Shown in pieces: positions 17,543 through 27,797 of a stretch of DNA of 64,000 nucleotides. Position 1 is the stretch's first letter. Each line of letters starts with the position of its first letter. Made by a program: the position numbers and the translations under genes. Under the pieces are notes generated by a model. That model made no database searches, was not told the DNA's origin, and saw only the letters and a program-made list of their open reading frames with translations. Source of the stretch: Clostridia bacterium. Its GTDB lineage: Bacteria; Bacillota; Clostridia; Christensenellales; CAG-1252. The stretch lies in contig JAFPXC010000013.1 of the NCBI GenBank assembly GCA_017394805.1, forward strand, positions 1 through 64,000. The letters run 5' to 3'.

Positions 17543-18913
17543 TTACTTTTGACATAGCATAAACATAGCACTCACGACAAAGAGGTCGTCCTCGCGCTCG
17601 AAAGCGGCTGTGCCGCCATACTTGGTGGCCACCGCTTTGATACTTTGGGTGCCAAAGCCGTGGTAGTCGGCATTCCCCTTGGTGGTGCGAGGCAAGCCGC
17701 GTTTGTCAAAGTCCAGATCGGCAACGCAGTAGTTTTCGATGCGCACCGCATACACCGCGCCGTTGCGCTGGGACGAGAGGCGTATAAAGCGACAGTCCTC
17801 CTCCACTCCCAACAGATACTCTACGGCGTTGTCGATGGCATTGCCAAAGAAACTATTGATATCGGCTACGCTCATAAACCCCAGCGCTTCGCCCTCTATC
17901 ATAGCGGTGATTTGTATATGGTTGACGTCGCACAACAGCGATTTTTCGGTGAGTAGCACGTCCAAGGCCTCGTTGCCCGTGCGTATGTGCGCGTCGTATA
18001 TAGAGATGGTGCGTTGCACCTCTTCGACAAAGGATTCGTCCATATTGCGCCCGGCCAAAAGGGTGCGCACCTGGTGTTTGAGGTCGTGGCACTTGAGGTT
18101 GATGAGCTGCATATTTTGCTGTTGCGTCTCCATCTGACGGCGAAAACCCTCGTGCGACTGCCGCTCGGCCTCTTTTTCCTGCGTGCTTTTGACCCATTCC
18201 AACGAAAACCGCTGTACGAACAACACGAACACGCCGAACACGCCCAAAAAAGCATTGAATACCACGGGTATGGTGTTGAGTTCGCTTCCGTTGAAGTCGT
18301 TGTTGAAAACGTTGGTGCCCTGTATGCCCACGAAGACGTAAGAAAAAATAACGAAAAGGCCTACCATCGCCCGGCTGCCCGTTCTATCGAAGGATTTGAT
18401 AGCGCCGGCAAACGGCCGCGCAAAGACAAAGAATACGATGGCCATCACCAAGAGGTGGAATGCGTAATAGAGCACGAAACTCCATACGTTGTAGCCCGTA
18501 AACATGGAATAAAAGGGGGATCGAAACCCCAACAAAGCGATGGTTGCCTCGTAAAAGCCGGAGGCCGCCATCCTTGCGGCGGCTGCCGCGACGCTGGCAA
18601 ACAATATGACGACGGGGCTTTCTTTGAAAAACAGAAAGAACAGTCCGGTGCCGGCGGCAAAAAAGAGTAAATTGGCAACGACGCGCAATATTTCTACGTT
18701 TTGCAACGTAAATTCAAACCCCGCTACGTGCGCCCGATACACCCAAAAGGCCGAGACGGTGGCAAAACCGCCCAACGCCAACAGCCCCAACATCACGCGC
18801 AAAACGATGTGCTTGCGCCGACGGAAAGAATAGGCGAACATGGCCTCGTACACCACGATGCCCAACGCCGTAGATAAGTGCATGGCAAGATAGAAATCCA
18901 AATAGGCGCGCAT
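17543..18913 (-). CDS. GHKL sensor histidine kinase (AgrC/ComD-like)
   Basis: A 456-residue membrane kinase. Seven or so hydrophobic helices span residues 1-235, followed by a coiled segment and the kinase core. The phosphoacceptor is His276 in KCHDLKHQ. The N-box reads NSFFGNAIDNAVEY near 370 and the G-box GFGTQSIKAV near 425. This matches the HPK10/GHKL kinases that pair with LytTR regulators and usually sense peptides. The ATG at 18913 is chosen because the frame upstream of it overlaps the response-regulator gene. No AgrD-like peptide gene was found next to it. Confidence 0.86.
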   Translation of the reverse strand: MRAYLDFYLAMHLSTALGIVVYEAMFAYSFRRRKHIVLRVMLGLLALGGFATVSAFWVYRAHVAGFEFTLQNVEILRVVANLLFFAAGTGLFFLFFKESPVVILFASVAAAAARMAASGFYEATIALLGFRSPFYSMFTGYNVWSFVLYYAFHLLVMAIVFFVFARPFAGAIKSFDRTGSRAMVGLFVIFSYVFVGIQGTNVFNNDFNGSELNTIPVVFNAFLGVFGVFVLFVQRFSLEWVKSTQEKEAERQSHEGFRRQMETQQQNMQLINLKCHDLKHQVRTLLAGRNMDESFVEEVQRTISIYDAHIRTGNEALDVLLTEKSLLCDVNHIQITAMIEGEALGFMSVADINSFFGNAIDNAVEYLLGVEEDCRFIRLSSQRNGAVYAVRIENYCVADLDFDKRGLPRTTKGNADYHGFGTQSIKAVATKYGGTAAFEREDDLFVVSAMFMLCQK

Positions 18914-18914
18914 A

Positions 18915-19616
18915 CTATCTCCTGTTGACGAAGGCAAGCAATGCCTCCAAAAAGGCGGCTTTTTTGCCGCGCGAGAGGGGCAAGCACGCCCCGCCCACGT
19001 AGACGTCGACGCCATCGACGCGAGTTACGTGCCCCAAATTGACCAAATAGGCCGACGACGAACGTACAAAGCGATCGGCAGGCAAGCGTTTCTCTTCCTC
19101 GGCAAGGCTGCCCCAAAAGCGAAACTCGCCGCCCAAAGTGTGGTAGACGACATAGTGCTGCTCCACTTCTACATAGAAAACGTCGGCGAGCGACACCTTG
19201 ACGGTGCCTTCGGCCGTTTGCAACGCGACGGTATCGGCGCCGCGCTTCGAAAGGTTTTTGCGCACACGATCCATCATAGAAGCAAAGGCGGGCCAAACCA
19301 CGGGCTTGACCAAAAAATCCAGCGCCTCTACCTCATACCCTTTGAGGGCAAATTGTTTGAGGTCGGTGATAAACACCAAGGGGACGTAAGGGTCTATTTG
19401 GCGCAAGCGTTTGGCCGTTTCCATCCCGTCCAAAACGGGCATTTCGATGTCCATAAACACCACGTCGAAGCCTTGGCGGTACTTATCCAAAAATGCCAAT
19501 CCATTGGGGAAGTGCTTATATTCGATGGCTAAATCGCGCTCTTTCTGATAGCGCTCTATGTGCGCCATCAGAATGCGTGCTTGCTCGTCTTTGTCTTCGC
19601 AAATGGCAATGCGCAT
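18915..19616 (-). CDS. LytTR-type response regulator (AgrA-like)
   Basis: A 233-residue regulator. The receiver domain covers 1-~120, with Asp56 as phosphoacceptor (VVFMDIEMP), acidic residues Glu8-Asp9 and Lys around 110 (FLVKPV). The C-terminal LytTR DNA-binding domain (~135-230) has VEVEQHYVVYHT and FVRSSSAYLVNLGHV. Its stop lies two bases before the kinase ATG, so the pair is one operon. By family, it binds direct repeats of about 9 bp with ~12-bp spacing. The neighbouring SGNH gene is the obvious cotranscribed output. Confidence 0.9.
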   Translation of the reverse strand: MRIAICEDKDEQARILMAHIERYQKERDLAIEYKHFPNGLAFLDKYRQGFDVVFMDIEMPVLDGMETAKRLRQIDPYVPLVFITDLKQFALKGYEVEALDFLVKPVVWPAFASMMDRVRKNLSKRGADTVALQTAEGTVKVSLADVFYVEVEQHYVVYHTLGGEFRFWGSLAEEEKRLPADRFVRSSSAYLVNLGHVTRVDGVDVYVGGACLPLSRGKKAAFLEALLAFVNRR

Positions 19617-20182
19617 AGGCTCTCCTTTGTAAAAACGGATATATTAATATTATTATAACTATTTGCATCGTAACTGTCAATGTGATACGTACAACTGTCA
19701 CATCGCCGAATGAGAAATAGCCGTGGGCAAAAACAGTCGGGTATAGACAGGGATGAGATGCCTCTATCGAAGCCCCGTGCCACTGTGGGCAACCGGTACA
19801 AGATTTTGTCGCCTGTGACGAAGATTCCGTCCCTTCGCTGCCGCGTGCGGCCTCACCAATCAAAAGATAAAGATGGTTTTGCCCTTTCTATCCGTTTTTC
19901 CCGAGTCGTTTGCTCCTATACGGTTTTTTGAAAACACTTTTTGTGGCTATAACACAAAATTTCTTTACATAATCCTTTTCAACTACTATAACAATTTGCA
20001 AGTAAGTTGCAAATTGGGGTGGAAGGGTCATGCAGAATTACAATACACAACAAAGACAAATATTTCTTGATTTTTTTGCCCGACATACAAATAACCCATC
20101 TTAACCTTATAAATGATTAGATCCTAGGTAAAAACAGCATATAATTGGCTGAAAAACGGTTCAAACTTGTGTGTACAGAGCC

Positions 20183-20370
20183 CGCCAGATGGGAATAATA
20201 CGAACACCGAGAACAAATCGGAGTTCGTATTATTCTTTTCTAACGACTATTTCGGCGTTAGGATAGAAAGATGAATACTAAAGATAACGGTAATCCAGGC
20301 AAGCGATTGCTCGGATTTTTTCATATTATAAACCTTCTTCCCGTTGTTGTGATGGAGAATATTTTTTCAA
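20183..20370. repeat. Copy 2 of the ~190-bp hairpin-plus-micro-ORF module
   Basis: This matches 12508-12693. The outer stem AATAATACGAAC (20194-20205) with GTTCGTATTATT (20223-20234) is identical to copy 1. The inner bases differ and here form an extra CCGA/TCGG stem. TATTTCGGCGTTAGGATAGA leads to the ATG at 20271. It is followed directly by ATACC-type direct repeats like those seen at element borders in this window. Confidence 0.65.
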
Positions 20371-20387
20371 CAAAAATTGTAAACTAG
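20271..20387 (+). CDS. Possible 38-residue micropeptide of repeat copy 2
   Basis: The peptide begins MNTKDNGNPGKRLLGFFHII and continues NLLPVVVMENIFS, matching the ORF at 12596 over about 34 residues and then diverging. A weak ribosome site (GGATAGAAAG) precedes the ATG. It is kept as a low-confidence call because it is short and sits inside a repeat. Confidence 0.3.
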   Translation: MNTKDNGNPGKRLLGFFHIINLLPVVVMENIFSTKIVN

Positions 20388-20440
20388 TTTTCAAACAAAA
20401 ATAATACCAAAATAATACCAAATTTTGGTATCGCTATTTT
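20388..20440. repeat. ATACC direct repeats, possible recombinase arm sites
   Basis: AAATAATACC occurs twice 11 bp apart (about 20399-20419), then ACCAAATTTTGGT forms a palindrome. The preceding TTTTCAAACAAAAATAATAC is also present at about 35146-35165. Similar paired ATACC motifs lie at 42096-42112 and 52378-52395. Confidence 0.4.
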
Positions 20441-20482
20441 GAATACTAATCCAAAACCAAAAAGTAATACATTCAATTATCT

Positions 20483-22096
20483 CTACTTCGTGTTGGAGTC
20501 TATAGCGGCTTGAACGAAGCCCACGAACAGAGGATGCGGCTTGTTGGGGCGGGATTTGAACTCGGGATGGAATTGTACGCCCACGTAGAAGGGGCGGTCG
20601 GACAGTTCCACGGTCTCCACGATGTGTTTGTCGGGAGAAGTGCCGCTGACGGTCAGACCCGCCTGCTCCAACGCCTCTTTGAAATCGTTGTTGAATTCGT
20701 ATCTATGACGATGGCGTTCTTTGATGAGCGACTCTTTGTAACAGCGGGCGAGCGTCGTGCCCTCTTTGACTTGGCACGGATAGGCGCCCAACCGCATGGT
20801 GCCGCCCTTGATAACGCCCTGCTGGTCGGGCATAAGGTCGATGACCAAATGGGCGCTGTGCTCGTCGAACTCGCGGCTGTTGGCGTCCGCGTAGCCCAAG
20901 ACGTGGCGGGCGTATTCGATGACGGCTATCTGCATACCGAGGCAAATTCCGAAATAGGGCAAGCCGTTTTCACGGGCGTAGCGACACGCCGAAATCATGC
21001 CCTCGATGCCGCGATTGCCGAAGCCGCCGGGTACCAAAACCCCTTTGCAATCCGCCAACACGGCGGCCACGTTGGTTTCGGTGAGTTTGTCGCTGTCTAT
21101 CCACTTGATCTTGACCTTCTTGCCGCACACGAAACTCGCGTGATTCAAGGCCTCCACGATGGACAAGTAGGAATCGTGCAGCTGCACGTACTTGCCCACC
21201 AAGGCGATCTGCACTTCGCCCTTTCTCGCGTGAACGGAGTCCACCATATCCTGCCAATCGGACAGATTGGCCTTGGGAAGCGAAATGCCCAACTCGCGGC
21301 AGACCACCTCGTCCATGCCCTCGTTGTGGAGCATGATGGGCACCTCGTAGAGGCAGTCCAAAGTGGTGTTGGAGATGACGCAGTCCTCGGCTACGTTGCA
21401 GAACATGGATATCTTGCGCCGAATGTCCTTGCCCACGTCGCTGTCCGAACGGGTGACGATGATATCGGGGTGAATACCCATCGCCTGCAACTCTTTGACC
21501 GAGTGCTGGGTGGGCTTGGATTTGTATTCGTCCGAGCCCGAAATGTAGGGCACCAAACAGACGTGAATGAACAGGCAGTTGCGCCTGCCTACTTCCAACG
21601 AAAATTGACGAATGGCCTCGAGGAAGGGCTGGCTCTCTATGTCGCCGATGGTGCCGCCTATCTCGGTGATGACCACGTCGGCCTCGGTGACTTCGGCGTT
21701 TTTGCGAATGAACGCCTTGATCTCGTTGGTGACGTGGGGAATGATCTGCACGGTCTCGCCGAGGTACTCCCCGCGGCGCTCCTTGTTGAGCACCGTCCAA
21801 TACACCTTGCCCGAAGTGAGGTTGCTGTACTTGGTGAGGTCTTCGTCGATAAACCGCTCGTAGTGCCCGAGGTCGAGGTCGGTCTCGGCGCCGTCCTCGG
21901 TGACGTACACTTCGCCGTGCTGGTAGGGGCTCATCGTGCCCGGATCTACGTTCATATAGGGGTCGAGTTTTTGCGAGGCGACTTTCAGCCCGCGTTGTTT
22001 CAGCAATCTGCCCAAAGACGCCGCGACGATGCCTTTGCCCAATCCGGACACCACGCCGCCCGTCACGAAGATGTATTTCGTCATTATTTTAGCCAT
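20483..22096 (-). CDS. pyrG: CTP synthase
   Basis: This enzyme makes CTP from UTP, ATP and glutamine. At 537 residues it has the normal length. The N-terminal amidoligase domain starts [17 protein letters not shown], with the P-loop-like site and [12 protein letters not shown]. The C-terminal class I glutaminase has the nucleophile Cys in YFGICLGMQ (about 380) and the His-Glu of GVQFHPEF near 510. The ATG at 22096 has GAGGTGAG just upstream. It is the last gene of the leftward unit glnN-amt-asnB-pyrG, all glutamine- or ammonium-linked. Confidence 0.97.
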   Translation of the reverse strand: MAKIMTKYIFVTGGVVSGLGKGIVAASLGRLLKQRGLKVASQKLDPYMNVDPGTMSPYQHGEVYVTEDGAETDLDLGHYERFIDEDLTKYSNLTSGKVYWTVLNKERRGEYLGETVQIIPHVTNEIKAFIRKNAEVTEADVVITEIGGTIGDIESQPFLEAIRQFSLEVGRRNCLFIHVCLVPYISGSDEYKSKPTQHSVKELQAMGIHPDIIVTRSDSDVGKDIRRKISMFCNVAEDCVISNTTLDCLYEVPIMLHNEGMDEVVCRELGISLPKANLSDWQDMVDSVHARKGEVQIALVGKYVQLHDSYLSIVEALNHASFVCGKKVKIKWIDSDKLTETNVAAVLADCKGVLVPGGFGNRGIEGMISACRYARENGLPYFGICLGMQIAVIEYARHVLGYADANSREFDEHSAHLVIDLMPDQQGVIKGGTMRLGAYPCQVKEGTTLARCYKESLIKERHRHRYEFNNDFKEALEQAGLTVSGTSPDKHIVETVELSDRPFYVGVQFHPEFKSRPNKPHPLFVGFVQAAIDSNTK

Positions 22097-22150
22097 ACTC
22101 TCACCTCGTTCGTTTTTCTTATTTTACGACTTTTCGTCGCCCTTGTCACG

Positions 22151-23731
22151 CTATTTGCCGCTGTCTCCGTAATTTGACAAAACCCTTGCCGACGGATCGG
22201 TCACGTCGCACCCCGCCCACGCCTTGTTGGGCATCCAGAAGTCCGCTATCATCTGCGCTTGATTGGGATAAAACCGCTCGAACAGTTCGCGATACAAAAG
22301 GGACTCCTTGGTAAACGGCGTGCAATGCGCGTACGCCTGCCGCTTGGCTTCGTACTCCTCGTCGGTGTAGAGACCGTCGGCGTACGCTTTGAGATAGTCC
22401 ACCATGCTGTGCCCCACCGCGTCCGAAAACGCCGCTTTTTCGCGATAGAGAATGTCCTCGGGCAGGTAATCGCCCTCGAAGGCGCGGCGCAACAGATACT
22501 TGCCTTTGCCGTACACGTTTATCTTTTTGGCGGGATCTATCGCCAGCACGTAGCGCACGAACTCCAAATCGCCGAAGGGCACCCGCGCCTCCAACGAGTT
22601 GACGGATATGCAACGGTCGGCGCGCAACACGTCGTACATATGCAGTTCGCGCACGCGCTTCTCGCTCTCCGTTTGAAAAGCCGCCGCGTCGGGCGCAAAG
22701 TCGGTATATTTGTAGCCGAACAGTTCGTCGGATATTTCGCCCGTCAAAAGTACGCGGATATCCGTCCGTTCGTGAATGGCCTTGCACAACAGGTACATAC
22801 CCATGCTGGCTCGAATGGTGGTGATGTCGAAGGTGCCCAAAAGGCGCACGACCGTGGGCAGCGCCTCTATGACTTCCTCTTTGGTCATATACACCTCGGT
22901 ATGGTCGCTGCCGATATAGTCGGCCACCTCGCGGGCGTACTTCAAATCGATGGCGTCCCCCACCATGCCGATGGCGAAAGTCTTGATGGGGCGGTCGCTT
23001 TTCTTTTGGGCGATGGCGCACACTAACGAGGAATCCAACCCGCCCGAGAGTAGAAAGCCCACCTTGGCGTCGGCGACGAGGCGCTTCTCCACGCCCGCCA
23101 CCAATTTGTCGTGAATGTTGCGGCACACCGCGTCCAAATCGTCCTCGATCACCCCTTCGGCGTGCGATATATTGCTGTATCGCACGAATTTGCCGCCCTT
23201 GTAATAGCAACCGGGGGGGAAAGGCATGATCGTCGACGCCAAACCCACGAGGTTTTTGGCCTCGCTGGCAAAGACGACGTTGCCGTCCGCATCGTAGCCG
23301 TAGTACAGGGGGCGAATGCCGATGGGGTCCCGCGCCGCGACGAAGGAACGAGTCTTGCCGTCGTACAAAACCAACGCAAATTCGGCGTCCAGCATATCGA
23401 ACATGGCCACGCCGTATTCGTGCCAAAGGGGCAGGATTATCTCGCAATCGCTGTCGCTCACGAAGGTGTATCCCTTGTCCATAAGCATCTGCTTCTGCGC
23501 GGCGAAGCCGTACAATTCGCCGTTGCACACGACGTAGTCGCCCCGTAGCGCGAAGGGTTGCATTCCCTCGTCGTGCAGGCCCATGATGGCGAGCCGATGG
23601 AAGCCCATCAACCCGTACCCCGTATCCACGACGCGGGTGTCGTCGGGGCCGCGGGACTTGGTAGCGGCGAAGGCTTTGTCGAAAGTGTTGCGGTCTATCT
23701 TGTTGCCGCTATATACCATTATTCCACACAT
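22151..23731 (-). CDS. asnB: Glutamine-hydrolysing asparagine synthase B
   Basis: This enzyme makes asparagine from aspartate, ATP and glutamine. The protein has 526 residues. The N-terminal class II amidotransferase begins MCGIMVYSGN, so Cys2 is the nucleophile after Met removal, and CNGELYGF is the glutamine pocket. The synthetase domain has the PP-loop SGGLDSSLV near residue 240. It lies 61 bp after the Amt-PII gene and 54 bp before pyrG, in the same direction. The intergenic gap contains a strong hairpin (23754-23774). Confidence 0.95.
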   Translation of the reverse strand: MCGIMVYSGNKIDRNTFDKAFAATKSRGPDDTRVVDTGYGLMGFHRLAIMGLHDEGMQPFALRGDYVVCNGELYGFAAQKQMLMDKGYTFVSDSDCEIILPLWHEYGVAMFDMLDAEFALVLYDGKTRSFVAARDPIGIRPLYYGYDADGNVVFASEAKNLVGLASTIMPFPPGCYYKGGKFVRYSNISHAEGVIEDDLDAVCRNIHDKLVAGVEKRLVADAKVGFLLSGGLDSSLVCAIAQKKSDRPIKTFAIGMVGDAIDLKYAREVADYIGSDHTEVYMTKEEVIEALPTVVRLLGTFDITTIRASMGMYLLCKAIHERTDIRVLLTGEISDELFGYKYTDFAPDAAAFQTESEKRVRELHMYDVLRADRCISVNSLEARVPFGDLEFVRYVLAIDPAKKINVYGKGKYLLRRAFEGDYLPEDILYREKAAFSDAVGHSMVDYLKAYADGLYTDEEYEAKRQAYAHCTPFTKESLLYRELFERFYPNQAQMIADFWMPNKAWAGCDVTDPSARVLSNYGDSGK

Positions 23732-23753
23732 ATCGTTCTCCTCAAAACAAGGT

Positions 23754-23774
23754 CGGGCAAACGAAGTTTGCCCG
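23754..23774. other. Intercistronic hairpin between amt-PII and asnB
   Basis: CGGGCAAAC and GTTTGCCCG form a perfect 9-bp stem with a GAA loop. On the minus strand it is not followed by a T run, so it is more likely an RNA processing or stability element within the operon than a terminator. Confidence 0.5.
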
Positions 23775-23792
23775 CAAATCCTCGTATTTCTA

Positions 23793-25562
23793 TTATTCTA
23801 CGTCTTGCAACGCGTCGTAGCCCTCTTCGCCCGTGCGCACCTTGACCACGTTCTCCACGTCGTAGACGAATATCTTGCCGTCCCCTATGTGCCCCGTGTA
23901 CAGTACCTTTTTCGCCGTCTCGATGACGTCGCGGACGGGGATCTTGCTGACCACGATATCCACCTGCACCTTGGGCAAGAGGTTGGTCTCCACGGCGACG
24001 CCGCGGTAGTATTCGGGTTTGCCCAACTGCTGACCGTAGCCCATCACGTGCGACACGGTCATGCCCGTTATGCCCAATTTGCTCATAGCGTCCTTCAAGG
24101 CGTACAGCCGCTCCTCTTTGAAGATGATCTCCACCTTGGTGAACTTGGGCACGGCGAGAGGTTTGTCGACGGGGGCGGGCGCGGGCGCTTCGGCAAGCGC
24201 GGAACTTGCCGCCATGGGCACGACCCGCACGGGAATGGCCTCGGCGGGCGGGGTATCGCCCGACACCACGACGGTGCCGTCCTCGATATAATCGGCGTAG
24301 GCTTTGGGCGCCAAGGCAAAGTCGGCATAGGCCGACGGCAGACCGTGTTCGGTACTGTCCAAGCCCTTTATCTCTTCCTCACGCGAGACGCGCAAGCCCA
24401 CGGTCTTTTTGATGAGAAGGAAGGTGCCGATCATAAATGCCGTCGTATAGGCTGCCACCGCCAAGATGCCCAAACATTGCACGCCCAACTGCCGCCATTC
24501 GCCCGTATAGAATAGCCCGTGCAGTCCTGCGGGGGCGTCGGGGTTGGCCAAAAGCCCCACGGCGAACGTGCCCCAAATGCCGTTGGCCATATGCACGCCC
24601 ACGGCGCCTACGGGGTCGTCGATATGCAATTTGAGGTCCAACATCTCTACGACCACTACGACCAAGATGCCCGATACCACGCCCACGACGGTGGCGCCGA
24701 TGGCGTCCAGGGCGTTGCAACCCGCGGTGATGCCCACCAAGCCCGCCAAACACGCGTTGATGCACATGGACACGTCGGGTTTGCCGTTTTTGATCCAAGT
24801 GAATATCATCGTCACCACGGTAGCCACCGCAGGAGCGATGGTGGTGTTGAGGAAGATGGTGGCGAGCTCGGACGAGGACGTGGCGGCCGCGCCGTTGAAG
24901 CCGTACCAACCGAACCACAAGATGAACGCGCCCAACGCGCCCAAGGGAATGGAATGGCCGGGAATGGCGTTGACCTTGGTGACTTTGCCGTCCTTATCCC
25001 TGACGTACTTGCCGATACGAGGCCCCAGAATAATGGCGCCGATCAAAGCCGCGATGCCGCCCACCATGTGAATGGCGGTAGAGCCCGCGAAATCGTGGAA
25101 GCCCAACCGAGCAAGCCAGCCGCCGCCCCAGATCCAATGCGCCTCGATGGGATAGATGAGGAGGGAAATAACGGCCGAATAGATGCAGTAGGACGAGAAC
25201 TTGGTGCGCTCGGCCATAGAGCCGGACACGATGGTGGCGGCGGTGGCGCAAAAGACCAAGTTGAACACGAAGACGCTCGCGCCCGCAAAGCCGTCGGCGG
25301 GGCTTTGAATGAAGGCGGCGAACTTGGCGAAAAGGTCCATATTGGGAATGCCCACCAAGCCGGCCAAGGCGTCCTCGCCCATCATCAAGCCGAAGCCCAA
25401 CACCATGAATACCACGGTGCCAATGCAGAAGTCCATCAGGTTCTTCATGATGATGTTGCCGGCGTTTTTGCTACGCGTAAAGCCGGTCTCGACCATTGCG
25501 AAGCCCGCCTGCATAAAGAAGACCAAGGCGGCGCCGATCAAATACCAATATTCGATAGTCAT
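23793..25562 (-). CDS. amt: Ammonium transporter fused to a C-terminal PII (GlnK) domain
   Basis: A 589-residue fusion. Residues ~1-400 are an Amt channel with about eleven membrane helices, including GFAMVETGFTRSKN and the pore-region MVGGIAALIGA and HMANGIWG. A ~75-residue Ala/Pro-rich linker follows. Residues ~475-589 are a full PII domain: FTKVEIIFKEERLYALKDAM at the front, a T-loop GQQLGKPEYYRGV with the usual Tyr position occupied, then LLPKVQVDIVV, and the ATP-binding B-loop TGHIGDGKIFVYDV. GlnK normally plugs Amt under nitrogen sufficiency; here inhibitor and channel are one chain. It starts 47 bp after glnN ends. Confidence 0.92.
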   Translation of the reverse strand: MTIEYWYLIGAALVFFMQAGFAMVETGFTRSKNAGNIIMKNLMDFCIGTVVFMVLGFGLMMGEDALAGLVGIPNMDLFAKFAAFIQSPADGFAGASVFVFNLVFCATAATIVSGSMAERTKFSSYCIYSAVISLLIYPIEAHWIWGGGWLARLGFHDFAGSTAIHMVGGIAALIGAIILGPRIGKYVRDKDGKVTKVNAIPGHSIPLGALGAFILWFGWYGFNGAAATSSSELATIFLNTTIAPAVATVVTMIFTWIKNGKPDVSMCINACLAGLVGITAGCNALDAIGATVVGVVSGILVVVVVEMLDLKLHIDDPVGAVGVHMANGIWGTFAVGLLANPDAPAGLHGLFYTGEWRQLGVQCLGILAVAAYTTAFMIGTFLLIKKTVGLRVSREEEIKGLDSTEHGLPSAYADFALAPKAYADYIEDGTVVVSGDTPPAEAIPVRVVPMAASSALAEAPAPAPVDKPLAVPKFTKVEIIFKEERLYALKDAMSKLGITGMTVSHVMGYGQQLGKPEYYRGVAVETNLLPKVQVDIVVSKIPVRDVIETAKKVLYTGHIGDGKIFVYDVENVVKVRTGEEGYDALQDVE

Positions 25563-25609
25563 ACTCTTACCTCTCCAAAGGGTATCGAATACCCCCTATA
25601 CGTTGCCCC

Positions 25610-27706
25610 CTATCTCACGCCAAACATCAAATCGCAGTAGCTGGGATAGGGCCACTCTTTCTCGGCGACCATGGTCTCCGCCTCGTCCACCGCGGCGCGC
25701 AAAGACGCCATCTTGGGCAGTACCTTGTCGCGCACGGCGTAACTGACGTCCACGATGCCCGTGTCTACGAAACCGACGGACAGCACGGCTTGCTCAAGCC
25801 CCTCGCACTCCCGAAGGATCTGCTCGGACAGCGCGGACAACTTCTCCACCACGTCCTCTTCGTACGCGGTGCTGATGGCCGCTCCCAAGGCCTTTTTGGC
25901 CAGCGCGGTGGCGGCCACCGAGCCAACGTACTTGGACACGGCGGGCAATATCTCTTTGCGCACCATATCGCTCATGGTATTGGCCTCGATGGTGACCGTC
26001 TTGACGTAGTTGTCCAACATAATGTCGCAACGCGACTCCAATTCCTTTTGGGTGAACACCTTGTGCCCCAACAGCATATCCGCGTTCTTCTTGTCCAAAA
26101 GATGGGGCATACAGTCGGGCGTGGTGCGGTAGTTCAAAAGGCCGCGCCGTTCGGCCTCGGCGATCCAACTGTCGTCGTAGCCGTTGCCGTTGAAGAGAAT
26201 GCGCTTGTGATCGTGAATGGTCTTCTTGATCATTTCGTGCAACGCCGACTCGAAGTCCTCAGCGCCCTCCAATTTGTCCGCGTAAATGCGCAAGGACTCG
26301 GCCACCGCGCTGTTCAGCATAATGTTGACGCACGAGATACTGTTGCTGGAACCGAGCATGCGAAACTCGAATTTGTTGCCCGTAAAGGCGAAGGGCGAGG
26401 TGCGGTTTCTGTCCGTGGTGTCGCGCGGGAACTTGGGCAGCACGTCCACGCCCAACTTGAGCGTGGTCTTTTTGGTGCCCGCGTAGGGCACGTCCTTCTC
26501 GATGGCCTCCAATATGGCGGTCAATTCGTCGCCCAAGAAGATGCTGACTACGGCGGGAGGCGCTTCGTTGGCGCCCAAGCGGTGGTCGTTGCCCGCGGTG
26601 GCTACCGAGATACGCAGTAGGTCTTGGTAGTCGTCCACCGCCTTGATGACCGCGCACAAGAACAGCAGGAATTGCGCGTTTTCGTAGGGCGTTTCGCCGG
26701 GCGACAGCAGGTTGACGCCCGTGTCGGTGGCCATAGACCAGTTGTTGTGTTTGCCGCTGCCGTTGACGCCCGCGAAGGGTTTTTCGTGCAATAGGCACGC
26801 CAAATTGTGTTTGGTGGCCACGCGCTGCATGATCTCCATCGTCAGCTGGTTGTGGTCGGTGGCGATGTTGGTGGTGGTGTAGATGGGCGCCAACTCGTGC
26901 TGTGCGGGCGCGACCTCGTTGTGCTCGGTCTTGGCCAAAATGCCCAACTTCCACAATTCCTCGTTGAGTTCGGCCATAAAGGCGGCCACGCGGGGCTTGA
27001 TGGCGCCGAAATAGTGGTCTTCCATCTCCTGCCCTTTGGGCGGTTTGGCACCGAACAGGGTGCGGCCGCAGCACACCAAATCCTTGCGCTTCTCGAACAT
27101 GGCCTTGTCCACCAAGAAGTACTCCTGCTCGGGCCCTACCGAGGTGCGCACGCACTTGACGTCCTCGTTGCCGAAGAGTTTCAAGATGCGCATGGCCTGC
27201 TTGTTGAGGGCCGCCATCGAACGCAAAAGCGGCGTCTTTTTGTCCAACGCCTCGCCGCCGTACGAACAGAACGCGGTGGGAATGCACAAGGTCTTGCCCT
27301 TGATGAAAGCGTAACTCGTGGGGTCCCACGCGGTGTAGCCGCGGGCCTCGAAGGTGGCGCGTATGCCGCCCGAGGGGAAGCTCGAAGCGTCTGGCTCGCC
27401 CTGTATGAGTTCCTTGCCCGAAAACTCCATGATCACCCTGCCGTCGGGGGCGGGAGAGATGAAGCCGTCGTGCTTCTCGGCGGTGATGCCCGTAAGCGGC
27501 TGGAACCAATGCGTGAAATGGGTGGCACCCTTGGCGACCGCCCAATCCTTCATGGCCACCGCCACCGCGTTGGCGACCGAAGAGTCCAAAGGCGTGCCCT
27601 CGTCAATGGTCTTTTTGAGGGATTGATACACCTTGGCCGAGAGCATTCCTTTCATCACTCTGTCGTCGAATACCATGCTTCCAAACATTTCCGTTACCGA
27701 TTCCAT
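25610..27706 (-). CDS. glnN: Type III glutamine synthetase
   Basis: This enzyme makes glutamine from glutamate, ammonia and ATP. At 698 residues it has GSIII size. Characteristic sequences are [15 protein letters not shown] at the N-terminus, [21 protein letters not shown] near 190, [26 protein letters not shown] and [19 protein letters not shown] is typical of Bacteroidota, cyanobacteria and some Clostridia. It is the first gene of the leftward nitrogen unit and has a ~210-nt leader with two terminator-like hairpins. A separate GSI lies in the divergent unit, so this genome region encodes two unrelated glutamine synthetases. Confidence 0.96.
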   Translation of the reverse strand: MESVTEMFGSMVFDDRVMKGMLSAKVYQSLKKTIDEGTPLDSSVANAVAVAMKDWAVAKGATHFTHWFQPLTGITAEKHDGFISPAPDGRVIMEFSGKELIQGEPDASSFPSGGIRATFEARGYTAWDPTSYAFIKGKTLCIPTAFCSYGGEALDKKTPLLRSMAALNKQAMRILKLFGNEDVKCVRTSVGPEQEYFLVDKAMFEKRKDLVCCGRTLFGAKPPKGQEMEDHYFGAIKPRVAAFMAELNEELWKLGILAKTEHNEVAPAQHELAPIYTTTNIATDHNQLTMEIMQRVATKHNLACLLHEKPFAGVNGSGKHNNWSMATDTGVNLLSPGETPYENAQFLLFLCAVIKAVDDYQDLLRISVATAGNDHRLGANEAPPAVVSIFLGDELTAILEAIEKDVPYAGTKKTTLKLGVDVLPKFPRDTTDRNRTSPFAFTGNKFEFRMLGSSNSISCVNIMLNSAVAESLRIYADKLEGAEDFESALHEMIKKTIHDHKRILFNGNGYDDSWIAEAERRGLLNYRTTPDCMPHLLDKKNADMLLGHKVFTQKELESRCDIMLDNYVKTVTIEANTMSDMVRKEILPAVSKYVGSVAATALAKKALGAAISTAYEEDVVEKLSALSEQILRECEGLEQAVLSVGFVDTGIVDVSYAVRDKVLPKMASLRAAVDEAETMVAEKEWPYPSYCDLMFGVR

Positions 27707-27743
27707 AATTCTTCTCCTTTTTGGCGTTTTGCGCCTTATTTTC

Positions 27744-27785
27744 TAAAAAAGAGGGCAATAGAGCCTTGCGGACTCCATTGCCCCA
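27744..27785 (-). terminator. Terminator-like hairpin just before glnN
   Basis: On the minus strand GGGCAAT-GAG-CC pairs with GG-CTC-ATTGCCC (27753-27783) and is followed by CTCTTTTTT. It lies upstream of the glnN ribosome site, so it can act only as an attenuator of glnN or of leader transcripts. Confidence 0.7.
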
Positions 27786-27797
27786 TCCAATCCGGTG

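Larger units (their letters stand above)
19617..20482. other. Long intergenic region with one repeat module
   Basis: No protein gene is supported over 866 bases apart from the micro-ORF of repeat copy 2. The left part (19617-20160) is mixed sequence, presumably with the promoter of the leftward regulator gene. 20183-20370 is the second hairpin module, and 20388-20440 holds short ATACC repeats and a palindromic ACCAAATTTTGGT. The region separates two leftward units (pyrG ends at 20483). Confidence 0.5.

Noticed and set aside
18914-19015. 34-residue N-terminal extension of the histidine kinase
   Set aside because: It overlaps the response-regulator coding sequence; the ATG at 18913 starts two bases after that gene's stop.
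20510-22177. 555-codon open frame on the plus strand opposite pyrG
   Set aside because: It is the antisense shadow of a clear CTP synthase gene in GC-rich DNA; the protein has low-complexity composition and no known motif.
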